A stretch of DNA of 6,484 bases from an uncultured Acidobacteriota bacterium (GTDB lineage Bacteria > Acidobacteriota > JAAYUB01): positions 1 through 6,484 of the forward strand of contig CALAMB010000233.1 in assembly GCA_937925645.1 (NCBI GenBank), read 5' to 3'. The translations under genes and the position numbers were made by a program. The notes beneath the pieces are model-generated. The model saw only the letters and a program-made list of their open reading frames with translations, searched no databases and was not told the DNA's origin. Positions 1 to 6,265 of the stretch are shown here, piece after piece (the stretch's first letter is position 1; every line of letters starts with the position of its first letter).

Positions 1-26
1 CTATTGTCTTTGAAACTGGAAGGGCT

Positions 27-97
27 TGCCGGAGACCCGGCATTGCGGCACAGAGTTGGAGTGCAAGATCATGCGCCTTTGGTTCCGGCTACGCCGG
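27..97 (-). terminator. Two small hairpins at the 3' end of the haem operon (possible terminator)
   Basis: Two inverted repeats lie at and just beyond the hemG stop codon. One is CCGGC-TAC-GCCGG at 85-97, ending one base short of the TAA (99-101). The other is TGCCGG-AGAC-CCGGCA at 27-42, a 6-bp stem with a 4-base loop. On the minus-strand transcript neither is followed by a clean U-tract: after the distal hairpin the sequence reads AGCCCTTCCAGTTTC. This is therefore a weak call. They could end transcription or merely protect the 3' end. No other feature is visible in bases 1-98. Confidence 0.25.
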
Positions 98-98
98 G

Positions 99-1541
99 TT
101 AGGGATCCATGCAATTGCTGCGAAGGTAGGTGGTGATGGCGTCGGCGGTGCGAAACGCCACGGCGCAGCAGTCGTTGACCCCGATGCCGTGGAACGCGTT
201 CCCCACCACCCACAGGCCCGGCACCCGGTCCGGCACCCCCTCCACGCGGGTGCGCAGCGCCCAATGGCCCACGGCGTACTGGGGGATGGCCCGGTCCCAG
301 CGGAAGATCTTCACGAAGTCGGGCTCCGCCGCCACCCGCATGGTGGCGGCCACCTCGCGGCGGGCGTCGGCCAGCACCTCGGCGTCGGTGCGGCCGGCGA
401 TGTCGGTGCGGCGGGCGCCGCCCATCATCACCGTGAGCAGCACGCCGCCGTCGGGCGCCCGCCGGCCGGGGAAGATCGAGGAAGACCAGAGCACACCCAG
501 GATGTCGCGCCGCTCCGTCCAGGGGGCCAGAAAACCGAATCCATCAGGCGCGGCCACCCCTCGCCCGGGCGCGAAGCCCAGCGCCACCACCGCCATGGGC
601 GAGTAGGGGAGCGCCCGGAACTCAGCCGCCAGCTCCGGCAGCACCCCGTCGAGGAACTGTCCCGCGGCGTCGGCCGGAGCGGCCGAGACGAACGCGTCCG
701 CGGCCAGCGTCTCGCCGTTGTCCAGCGTCACGGTGAAGCCGCGGCCGTTGCGCGCCACGTGCGCGACCCCGCAACCGAGGCGCACCCCGGCGCCGAGACG
801 CGCCGCCAGCTCACCGGTGATCACGTCCAGGCCGGCGTTGAACGAGGTGAGGGCCCCGCCGGGCCCGGCGGGTCCGGCGCCGTCCTGCCGGCCCTGCCGC
901 TTCTTTTCGCGGGCCAGGCGGAACATGGCCTTGAACAGCCCGCCGTAGTCGCGCTCCAGTTCGAAGATGCGCGGGAAGGCGCTGCGCAGGCTCATGGTCT
1001 CCGGATTGCCGGCGAAGACGCCCATGACCATCGGGTCCAGGAGCCGCTGATACGCCTCCTCCCCCAGCCGCCGCCGGGCGAACGCCGCCAGCGTCTCCTC
1101 GGCCTCGCCGCGGTACGGCGGCTGCCAGAGCTCGGCGACGATGCGCAGCTTGCCCGGCCAGGTGAGGAGACGCGACTTGAGGAACATGGGGGGATTTTCC
1201 GGCAGGCGGTGGAGCTCGCCGTTGAGGTAGATGTAGCGCTTTCGGGCGGCATCGTCGGAGCGGAGCAGCTCGCCGTCGAGACCCAGGCGTCGCACCAGGT
1301 CCAGCGTCCACGGCTTCGAGTCGAGGAAGCCGTTGGGCCCGGCCTCCACGCGGTAGCCCGCCTCGCTCACGGTCCGGATCTTGCCGCCGGGGCGCGCGTC
1401 GGGTTCCAGCAGCACCACCTCGGCGCCGTGGGGCGGGAGCGCGTCGCGCAGCGCCTCGCGGACGAGCCAGGCGGTGGCCAGTCCCGAGATGCCGCCGCCG
1501 GCCACCACCACCCGCGGCCGGTGAGTCCGATCCTCCGCCAT
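99..1541 (-). CDS. hemG: FAD-dependent porphyrinogen oxidase (HemG/HemY type)
   Basis: Oxygen-dependent-type porphyrinogen oxidase of 480 residues, usual family length. It removes six electrons from protoporphyrinogen IX, or from coproporphyrinogen III in CgoX-type members. Visible motifs are the N-terminal dinucleotide-binding GGGISG (15-20) after a beta strand, acidic E46 in LLEPDARPGGKI, GPNGFLDSKP (68-77), PMVMGVFAGNPETMSLRSAFP region (170-190), RWDRAIPQY (414-422), and the C-terminal FAD motif VVGNAFHGIGVND (445-457). It is a soluble or peripheral flavoprotein, unrelated to the short flavodoxin HemG of E. coli. The ATG at 1541 is chosen because the FAD fold begins eight residues later and GGGAGG lies 11 bases upstream; a longer in-frame start (1694) would overlap hemH with an unconserved arginine-rich tail. 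It is the last gene of the operon, 34 bases after hemH. Sequence alone does not settle which porphyrinogen is the substrate. Confidence 0.93.
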   Translation of the reverse strand: MAEDRTHRPRVVVAGGGISGLATAWLVREALRDALPPHGAEVVLLEPDARPGGKIRTVSEAGYRVEAGPNGFLDSKPWTLDLVRRLGLDGELLRSDDAARKRYIYLNGELHRLPENPPMFLKSRLLTWPGKLRIVAELWQPPYRGEAEETLAAFARRRLGEEAYQRLLDPMVMGVFAGNPETMSLRSAFPRIFELERDYGGLFKAMFRLAREKKRQGRQDGAGPAGPGGALTSFNAGLDVITGELAARLGAGVRLGCGVAHVARNGRGFTVTLDNGETLAADAFVSAAPADAAGQFLDGVLPELAAEFRALPYSPMAVVALGFAPGRGVAAPDGFGFLAPWTERRDILGVLWSSSIFPGRRAPDGGVLLTVMMGGARRTDIAGRTDAEVLADARREVAATMRVAAEPDFVKIFRWDRAIPQYAVGHWALRTRVEGVPDRVPGLWVVGNAFHGIGVNDCCAVAFRTADAITTYLRSNCMDP

Positions 1542-1551
1542 GACCGTGTCG

Positions 1552-1558
1552 TCCTCCC
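1552..1558 (-). promoter_or_regulatory. Ribosome binding site of hemG
   Basis: The minus strand reads GGGAGGA just upstream of the ATG at 1541, with about 10-11 bases of spacing. It sits inside the 34-base hemH-hemG gap and decides in favour of the 480-residue start over the longer in-frame alternative. Confidence 0.6.
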
Positions 1559-1575
1559 TCGGGCGGCCGGCGCGC

Positions 1576-2562
1576 TCAGCCCGCGAGCCGGGCGCGGACC
1601 AGCCGCTCCATGATTTCGATGAACGCGGGGTCATCGTCGGGGCACCCCAGCCGGGCGAACCGCCCGATGCCGGCCGCGCGCGCCTGCGCCGCAAAGACGC
1701 GATCCATGTCCCACCGCGTCTCCAGGTTTTCGGCGACGAATCCCAGGGGCACCATCAGCACGTCGCGAACGCCCTCGGCGGCCAGCCGCCCGATGACCGC
1801 CGCGGTGTACGGCTGGAGCCAGCGCCCCGGTCCGAACTTGCTCTGGAAGCCGGGCTCCACCCGCCAGCCGTCCAGCCGCGCCCGCAGGCCGGCCACGGCG
1901 GCGTCCACCTGGTTGCGGTACGGGTCGCCCCGCCGCACCATGGACTCGGGCAGGCCGTGGACAGAAGGGAGCACCGTCGCGTCCGCCGCGGTAAAACCCA
2001 GCCGGGCCAGCTCCGCCGCGGCGCGGCCGGCCAGCCAGTCCAGGTAGCCGGCGGCGTCCCAGCCCCGGATCTCGAGCCATTCCCCCGCCCACCCCGCCGG
2101 CGCGACGCGGTCCCAGCGGGCCCGGGCGTCCTCGAGCGAGGAGCCCGACGTGGCGTGGGAGTAGAACGGATAGAGCGGCAGCGCCACCACCCGGTGCGCC
2201 TCGAATGCCGCCAGACGGCGGACGGCGTCGTCCGTGAGCGCGGGCTGGTAGCGGAAGGCCGGCGCCACGCACCAGTCGCCCCCTGCGCGCCGGAGCCGCT
2301 CCTCGAGCCCGGCCGCCTGCCGGCGGGTGATGGCGTTCAGGGGCGAGGCGCCTCCGGCCGCCTCGGCATAGCGCGCCGCGACTTTCGGCGCGCGGCGGCG
2401 GGAAATCTTGCGCGCGAACAGCTCCTGGAGCGCGGCCGGGCCGGGAAGCGGGACCAGCCGGCGGTCGCGCAGCAATTCCTCGAGGTACGGCTGGATTTCC
2501 GCCGGGGACTCCGGACCGCCCATGGCCAGGAGCAGCACGCCGGTCCGGGTGGCGCCGGCCAT
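1576..2562 (-). CDS. hemH: Ferrochelatase
   Basis: Ferrochelatase of 328 residues, inserting Fe2+ into a porphyrin. Family motifs are MGGPES (14-19), GGASPLNAIT (70-79), LYPFYSHATSGSS (130-142), VHGLPESM (201-208) with the metal-site His202, GDPY (212-215), FQSKFGPGRWLQPYT (239-253), and GFVAENLETRWDMD (274-287) with catalytic Glu281. No C-terminal cysteine cluster for a [2Fe-2S] centre is present. Two features resemble protoporphyrin ferrochelatases such as the human enzyme rather than the Bacillus coproporphyrin type: Met14, where Bacillus has Tyr13, and the longer stretch between residues 32 and 60 (RDRRLVPLP to RRRAPK) before the GGxSPL motif. The ATG lies 2 bases after the hemE stop with no good Shine-Dalgarno sequence, so reinitiation by ribosomes finishing hemE is likely. 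Substrate type is inference; the family call is firm. Confidence 0.95.
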   Translation of the reverse strand: MAGATRTGVLLLAMGGPESPAEIQPYLEELLRDRRLVPLPGPAALQELFARKISRRRAPKVAARYAEAAGGASPLNAITRRQAAGLEERLRRAGGDWCVAPAFRYQPALTDDAVRRLAAFEAHRVVALPLYPFYSHATSGSSLEDARARWDRVAPAGWAGEWLEIRGWDAAGYLDWLAGRAAAELARLGFTAADATVLPSVHGLPESMVRRGDPYRNQVDAAVAGLRARLDGWRVEPGFQSKFGPGRWLQPYTAAVIGRLAAEGVRDVLMVPLGFVAENLETRWDMDRVFAAQARAAGIGRFARLGCPDDDPAFIEIMERLVRARLAG

Positions 2563-2564
2563 GC

Positions 2565-3599
2565 TCAGCGCTCGCCGCGGCGGCCCAGCTCGTGGACCAG
2601 GTCCACCAGCCGGGCGACTGCGTCCACGGGTGCGTCGGGCCAGACGCCGTGGCCCAGGTTGAAGACGTGCCGCTCCCCCGCCCCGGCGATGACGGCGGCC
2701 GTCTCGCGCCGCAGCGCCGCGGGCGTGCCGTAGAGCGCGGCGGGGTCGAGGTTGCCCTGGAGCACGAGGTCCGGACCGACGTGTTCCCGCACCCGCGCCA
2801 GCGGCGTGCGCCAGTCCACGCCCAGCGCCGGCGCGCCCGCGCCGGCGGCCAGGTCCAGCAGGTGCGCCCCGTCGAGGACGAAGTAGACGGCCGGCACGCC
2901 CGCGGCGCCGACCGCCGCCAGCAGCCGCTTGGCGTACGGCAGCGCGAACGCCTCGTAGTGCGGCCGGGCGAGCACCCCGCCCCAGGTGTCGAAGAGCTGG
3001 AACGCGTCGATGCCGGCAGCGAGCTGCAGGCCGATGTAGTGCTCCAGCGCCCGGGTGATGGTGTCCATCAGGCGGTGGAACAGCTCCGGCCGTTGGAACA
3101 TCATCCCCTTGACCCAGCGGAAATTGTGGGAACCGCCTCCCTCCACCGCGTAGCAGGCCAGCGTGAACGGCGCGCCGGCGAAGCCGATGAGCGGCGTTCG
3201 GCCGGCCAACTCGCCCTTGAGCAGGCGGATCGCCGCCGGCACGAACGCGTTGGCTTCCGGGACGCGCCCGGGATCGAGCGCCGCCAGGTCCGCCTCGGAC
3301 CGGACGGGCTCGAGGCGCGGCCCCTCGCCCTCGTGGAAGGCCAGCGCCTGACCCATGCCGGCCAAAGGGATCAGGATATCGGAAAACAGGATGGCGGCGT
3401 CCAGCGGGAAGCGCCGCAGCGGCTGCAGGGTCACCTCCGCGGCCAGCTCCGGGATCCGGCACAGCTCGAGAAACTCGTGGCGGGCGCGCAGTTCCCGGTA
3501 TTCGGGAAGGTAGCGGCCCGCCTGGCGCATGATCCAGACGGGAGTGGTGTCGGGTTGGCGACCGTGCAGCACGTCGAGAAAGCGGGTGGTGGCGGTCAT
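2565..3599 (-). CDS. hemE: Uroporphyrinogen decarboxylase
   Basis: HemE, 344 residues, normal length. It removes the four acetate carboxyls of uroporphyrinogen III to give coproporphyrinogen III, in the cytoplasm and without cofactor. Motifs are the signature MRQAGRYLPEYR (24-35) with the carboxylate-binding arginines, FSDIL (72-76) with the essential Asp74, FAGAPFTLACYAVEGGGS (140-157) with active-site Tyr150, QLFDTWGG (201-208), GNLDP (282-286) and NLGHGV (314-319) with His317. The ATG overlaps the stop of the upstream radical SAM gene in a 4-base ATGA arrangement, and GAGG (3610-3607) lies 7 bases before it, so the two are translationally coupled. The frame stays open far upstream (to 4406), but that part is a shadow of the radical SAM gene. 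This enzyme is shared by the protoporphyrin and coproporphyrin routes and so does not discriminate between them. Confidence 0.96.
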   Translation of the reverse strand: MTATTRFLDVLHGRQPDTTPVWIMRQAGRYLPEYRELRARHEFLELCRIPELAAEVTLQPLRRFPLDAAILFSDILIPLAGMGQALAFHEGEGPRLEPVRSEADLAALDPGRVPEANAFVPAAIRLLKGELAGRTPLIGFAGAPFTLACYAVEGGGSHNFRWVKGMMFQRPELFHRLMDTITRALEHYIGLQLAAGIDAFQLFDTWGGVLARPHYEAFALPYAKRLLAAVGAAGVPAVYFVLDGAHLLDLAAGAGAPALGVDWRTPLARVREHVGPDLVLQGNLDPAALYGTPAALRRETAAVIAGAGERHVFNLGHGVWPDAPVDAVARLVDLVHELGRRGER

Positions 3600-4699
3600 G
3601 GGGTGGCCTCGCGTTCGGCCGCGGCGCCTTCGGCCGCGCGCCGGAGCCGGACCGGGACGTAGTTGCAATACGGTTCCTCGGCCATGTAGTCGCCGGTGAC
3701 GGCGAAGGCGCGGGCGCGGCAGCCGCCGCAGATTTTCAGGTATTCGCAGGCGCCGCACTTCCCCTTGAAATTGCCATAGTCGCGCAGTTCCCGGAACAGG
3801 GGGCTGTCCTGCCAGATCTCGCGAAAGGGGGCGCGCTTGACGTTGCCCGCCGAGCGCGGGAAGTACGAACAGGGGTACACCTCGCCGTCGTTGTCGATGA
3901 GGCAGATGGTCTGCCCGGCGATGCACCCCTTGGCACCGCCGGTGCTGAACTTCAGCGAGCGGCGGGCCAGCTTCTCGCCGGCCTTGCGGTTCTCCTCGGC
4001 CACGACGCGGTAGTAGTGGGGCGCGCAGGTTGGCCGCATGAGCATCGCCGTCTCCCGCTTTTCCTGCTCGTAGTGCCAGCGCAGGATCTCCTCGTAGTCG
4101 TCGGCGGCAATGAGCTCGGACAGCACATCCTCGCCCCGGCCGGTGGGCACGATCATGAACAGGTACCAGGCGGTGGCCCCGAGCGCCTTGGCCAGGCGGA
4201 AGGTGGCGGCGATGTCGCCCTGGTTCCGTTTCGTGAACGAGGAGTTGACGATGAACTCGATGCCCGCCTCGCGGAACAGGCGCGCGGCCCGCACCGCGCC
4301 GTCGAAGGCGCCGGGCTGGGCGCGGAAGTTGTCGTGAACCGCCGCCGTGGCGCCGTCCAGCGACAGCGACACGATCCGGATGCCGGCGGCCTTGATCCGC
4401 TGGCACACCGCGGCGTCCACCAGCGTGCCGTTAGTCGCCAGGCACATGCGCAAGCCCCGGTCCGTCCCGCGCCGGGCCAGGTCAAAAATATCGGGCCGGA
4501 GCAACGGCTCGCCCCCCGACAGCACCAGTACAGCGGGGTAAAATTCGGCAATGGTATCAATCAGTTGGAAAGCTTCGGCGGTTGAGAAGCCGTCCTGCGG
4601 CGAGTGCGCGCCCGACGACGACCGGCAGTGGATGCACTGCAGGTTGCACCGGCGGGTGGTCTCCCAGGCGATCCATTTGGGCAGGAATTCCGGTTCCAT
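3596..4699 (-). CDS. Radical SAM/SPASM protein of the AhbD/NirJ (haem b synthase-like) family
   Basis: Radical SAM enzyme of 367 residues. The N-terminal barrel has WIAWETTRRCNLQCIHC with cluster cysteines 18, 22 and 25 (CxxxCxxC), SGGEP (61-65) for SAM binding, and ATNGT (88-92). The C-terminal SPASM-like part carries cysteines at 225 (in CAPHYYR), 259, 266, 277, 315, 318, 324, 327 and 345, ample for an auxiliary [4Fe-4S] cluster. WxxTRxCNLxCxHC, PTGRGE (185-190), CAPHYYR, CGxCEYxKxCGGCRARA and GDYMAEEPYC are features I associate with AhbD (oxidative decarboxylation of iron-coproporphyrin III to haem b) and the haem d1 protein NirJ. It is first in an operon with hemE, hemH and hemG, which supports a tetrapyrrole substrate. 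It is not HemN: the CxxxCxxC context and the SPASM tail differ. The start has AAAGGA close upstream. The exact reaction is uncertain; a peptide-modifying SPASM enzyme is less likely here. The last ~18 residues are an Ala/Glu/Arg-rich tail. Confidence 0.85.
   Translation of the reverse strand: MEPEFLPKWIAWETTRRCNLQCIHCRSSSGAHSPQDGFSTAEAFQLIDTIAEFYPAVLVLSGGEPLLRPDIFDLARRGTDRGLRMCLATNGTLVDAAVCQRIKAAGIRIVSLSLDGATAAVHDNFRAQPGAFDGAVRAARLFREAGIEFIVNSSFTKRNQGDIAATFRLAKALGATAWYLFMIVPTGRGEDVLSELIAADDYEEILRWHYEQEKRETAMLMRPTCAPHYYRVVAEENRKAGEKLARRSLKFSTGGAKGCIAGQTICLIDNDGEVYPCSYFPRSAGNVKRAPFREIWQDSPLFRELRDYGNFKGKCGACEYLKICGGCRARAFAVTGDYMAEEPYCNYVPVRLRRAAEGAAAEREATP
3607..3610 (-). promoter_or_regulatory. 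Ribosome binding site of hemE, inside the radical SAM gene
   Basis: GAGG on the minus strand lies 7 bases before the hemE ATG at 3599, within the last codons of the preceding gene. Together with the ATGA overlap it supports coupled translation and fixes the hemE start. Confidence 0.5.
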
Positions 4700-4703
4700 G
4701 GCG

Positions 4704-4709
4704 TCCTTT
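4704..4709 (-). promoter_or_regulatory. Ribosome binding site of the radical SAM gene
   Basis: The minus strand reads AAAGGA with 4 bases before the ATG at 4699, slightly close but usable. It supports this ATG, which places the cluster motif at the position usual for AhbD-like proteins. Confidence 0.5.
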
Positions 4710-4748
4710 TCATGCTGGCGGCCTGTCTATTTGCCGCAATGTCCGCTA

Positions 4749-4754
4749 ATTATA
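4749..4754 (-). promoter_or_regulatory. -10 element candidate for the haem operon
   Basis: The minus strand carries a perfect TATAAT in an AT-rich island of an otherwise GC-rich region. A start of transcription near 4742 would give a 5' leader of about 40 bases. The hexamer at the ideal -35 distance is poor; a TTGAAA exists at 4785-4780 but is 25 bases away, too far for a normal sigma-70 pair. An activator or a different sigma factor could explain this, or the match could be chance. Confidence 0.4.
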
Positions 4755-4805
4755 CTCAGATGCGGCTCGCCACGCACGTTTTCAAACCATTTTTTAACCA
4801 AAAGC

Positions 4806-4834
4806 TTGAATCTCTGAAAATTCTCCGCTAAACT
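4806..4834 (+). promoter_or_regulatory. Sigma-70-type promoter candidate for the right-hand gene pair
   Basis: TTGAAT (4806-4811), a 17-base spacer, then TAAACT (4829-4834): four of six consensus positions in each box with ideal spacing. It points towards the GTG at 4964 and would leave a leader of about 120 bases. In that leader I see an 8-base palindrome GGTCGACC (4864-4871) and no recognisable riboswitch. With the minus-strand TATAAT, the whole 4700-4963 gap looks like a divergent promoter region. Confidence 0.4.
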
Positions 4835-4963
4835 GGCGTTCTCGTCAGGATTCGAGTCCCGCAGGTCGACCAGCATGCCGCCAGCGCGCCAGGGTGCCAG
4901 TTCCTTCCCCATCGCCCGCCAGGGCCGCCTGCAATCCATCTTTTCGCCATTCCGGAGGACCGC

Positions 4964-5764
4964 GTGAAGGACTTCATTGAAATCCAGGACAATACCCTCG
5001 AAGAAATCGTGTACAACGCGATGATCCTGTTCCGCCACAACGATCTCGGAGCCAAGATCGACACCAGTTTGAACCGGGAGATCAAGAAGGAGACCACCGG
5101 CCAGCCGGACTCGCCCACCCAGCTCCGCCTCCGGCTGCACAACCGCTTCAACATGGATCTGAACAACGTCTACGCCCTGGAGATCTACCCCGAGGCGCGG
5201 CACAAGGTGGTGGAAACATCGGTGAACGTCTACCACGACGATTTCAAGCTGGAGGACTTCCAGCTTCCGGCCACCGACGTGTTCGACAAGATCCTGCGCG
5301 ACGTGTCCATGGACTACGTCATGAAACGGTTCCACTACAACTTCCGCAACGCGACGCTCCACTGGAAGGCGGCCAAGGCCAAGCAGTTCATCATCGACCC
5401 CCAGGTGGACCGCCTCAAGCAGATGCACGACGCCTTCGAGCAGTTCAGCAAGAAGGCGAAGTCCCAGGCCAAGGCGCTGCACGATAAAAAAATCCGCGAG
5501 TTTCTGGCCCACAAGAACGACGTGGTCCTCGAGAAACGCAAGATGTCGTACGCCAAGTCCCGCATCCTCAAGGTGTACCACAACATTTCAGCCGCCGCCT
5601 TCACCTCGCTCATGGAGCACCCGCAACTGTTCAGCGCCCTGCTGCTCGAGTATTGCCTGGTGCCCCTGTTCCTGGCCAACGAGCTCTACGTCATGAGCCT
5701 GATCTACAAGCGCGAACTGGACGACATCCGGACGATCTTGTGCAAGCGCGTCCAGGAAGTATGA
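4964..5764 (+). CDS. Uncharacterised 266-residue cytoplasmic protein
   Basis: I do not recognise this protein. It starts with GTG, with GGAGG (4954-4958) 5 bases upstream, a convincing start. It has no signal peptide. Residues 1-30 look amphipathic-helical, 31-63 polar, and 64-110 mixed with aromatic and acidic residues. Residues 135-205 are lysine-rich, with heptad-like spacing and likely long helices or a coiled coil. A hydrophobic stretch near the C-terminus (222-247, with LFSALLLEYCLVPLFLANELYVM) contains Glu229 and Glu240, so it looks more like a buried helix than a membrane span, though peripheral membrane contact is possible. It is rich in Lys, Asn, Phe and Tyr, unlike the Ala/Arg/Gly-rich haem proteins, while third codon positions remain GC-rich, so transfer is not indicated. 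It ends one base before the Smr gene, so the two are almost certainly co-expressed. No function is assigned. Confidence 0.85.
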   Translation: MKDFIEIQDNTLEEIVYNAMILFRHNDLGAKIDTSLNREIKKETTGQPDSPTQLRLRLHNRFNMDLNNVYALEIYPEARHKVVETSVNVYHDDFKLEDFQLPATDVFDKILRDVSMDYVMKRFHYNFRNATLHWKAAKAKQFIIDPQVDRLKQMHDAFEQFSKKAKSQAKALHDKKIREFLAHKNDVVLEKRKMSYAKSRILKVYHNISAAAFTSLMEHPQLFSALLLEYCLVPLFLANELYVMSLIYKRELDDIRTILCKRVQEV

Positions 5765-5765
5765 C

Positions 5766-6095
5766 GTGCGGGCCGGTGAGCCCCCCGCCCCGCCTCCGGA
5801 CGAACCCGACGACGATTCGTACGTAGCCCTCCCCATCGAGGACGCCCTCGATCTGCATGCCTTCGCCCCGGCGGACATCCCTTCGGTGGTCGAGGAGTAC
5901 CTGCGCGCGTGCCGCGAGCGGGGCTGGCGCGAGGTGCGTCTCATCCACGGCAAGGGGATCGGCGTCCAGCGCCGGCGGGTTCAGGCGCTGCTGGCCCGCC
6001 TGGATTTCGTGGAGCGGTTCGCCGACGCCCCGCCCGGCCGCGGCCACTGGGGCGCCACGCTCGTCTGGCTCAAGACCTCGGATTCGTCATCGTAA
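5766..6095 (+). CDS. Small stand-alone Smr-domain protein
   Basis: A 109-residue protein consisting of a proline/aspartate-rich N-terminus (1-20) and one Smr (small MutS-related) domain (about 24-102). It shows the LDLH motif (28-31), the HGKGIG loop (61-66) followed by RRRV, and a terminal GHWGATLVWL strand (93-102). Smr domains are known as C-terminal nuclease or branched-DNA-binding modules of MutS2 and as stand-alone RNA- or DNA-nicking proteins; which of these applies is not visible. The usual Gly after LDLH is Ala here. It starts with GTG one base after the preceding stop, with AGGA (5754-5757) 8 bases upstream; an ATG at 5761 is in another frame and soon stops. The final Ser/Asp residues and the TAA lie within a short-repeat tract, so the natural C-terminus may originally have been slightly different. 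Confidence 0.88.
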   Translation: MRAGEPPAPPPDEPDDDSYVALPIEDALDLHAFAPADIPSVVEEYLRACRERGWREVRLIHGKGIGVQRRRVQALLARLDFVERFADAPPGRGHWGATLVWLKTSDSSS

Positions 6096-6136
6096 TCGTC
6101 ATCGTCATCGTAATTCGTAATCGTGATCGTAATCGA
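6078..6136 (+). repeat. Degenerate TCGTMA-type microsatellite
   Basis: From about 6082 the sequence is a run of near-hexamers: TCGTCA, TCGTAA, TCGTCA, TCGTCA, TCGTAAT, TCGTAA, TCGTGA, TCGTAA, followed by GAGGCTC twice (6135-6148). The unit is kept while single bases vary, as expected of slippage with drift. It begins within the last codons of the Smr gene and supplies its stop. On the minus strand it reads as a CGATTACGA-like phrase. Confidence 0.8.
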
Positions 6137-6165
6137 GGCTCGAGGCTCGTTCAAACCATGCGGAC

Positions 6166-6199
6166 ATCGGACTTCGGAAATCGGACTTCGGAAATCGGA
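6166..6199 (+). repeat. 14-base tandem repeat, 2.4 copies
   Basis: ATCGGACTTCGGAA occurs at 6166-6179 and again, identical, at 6180-6193, with a partial third copy ATCGGA at 6194-6199. Each unit contains the inner inverted pair TTCGGAA/TTCCGAA-like symmetry. It lies 30 bases beyond the TCGTMA microsatellite and belongs to the same repeat-rich intergenic block. Confidence 0.85.
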
Positions 6200-6234
6200 T
6201 GGTGGCTGGGTGAGACCCTGTGGATACGGCCTGC

Positions 6235-6265
6235 GGTGGCGAACAGACGCCGTTGGATTTGTTTT
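6235..6265 (+). terminator. Possible intrinsic terminator after the Smr gene
   Basis: GGTGGCG (6235-6241), a 6-base loop AACAGA, and CGCCGTT (6248-6254) form a stem of four strong pairs and three G-U pairs. It is followed by GGATTTGTTTT (6255-6265), a U-rich if interrupted tail. It stands about 140 bases after the Smr stop codon on the same strand. The G-U content and interrupted tail make it a modest candidate. Confidence 0.35.

Noticed and set aside
189..1613. Long plus-strand open frame opposite hemG
   Set aside because: It is the antisense of a firmly identified gene in GC-rich DNA, with no domain or composition of its own.
1542..1694. Longer N-terminus for the hemG frame
   Set aside because: The extra 51 codons are arginine-rich, overlap hemH in another frame, and precede the FAD fold without need. 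The ATG at 1541 has its own ribosome site.
3600..4406. Upstream extension of the hemE frame
   Set aside because: This is an alternative-frame reading of the radical SAM gene. HemE's conserved start region begins just after the ATG at 3599.
4848..4873. tRNA-like 3' end (ATTCGAGTCC followed by ...GACCA)
   Set aside because: Only a 3-bp stem flanks the T-loop-like sequence, and no matching 5' acceptor strand or anticodon arm lies upstream. It is chance similarity within the leader.
4727..5581. 284-codon minus-strand open frame opposite the unknown gene
   Set aside because: Its Val/Leu/His-rich text is the typical mirror of a GC-rich coding strand. The plus-strand reading has a strong ribosome site and couples to the Smr gene.
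6078..6199. CRISPR array
   Set aside because: The repeats are tandem units of 6 and 14 bases without unique spacers, and no cas gene is present.
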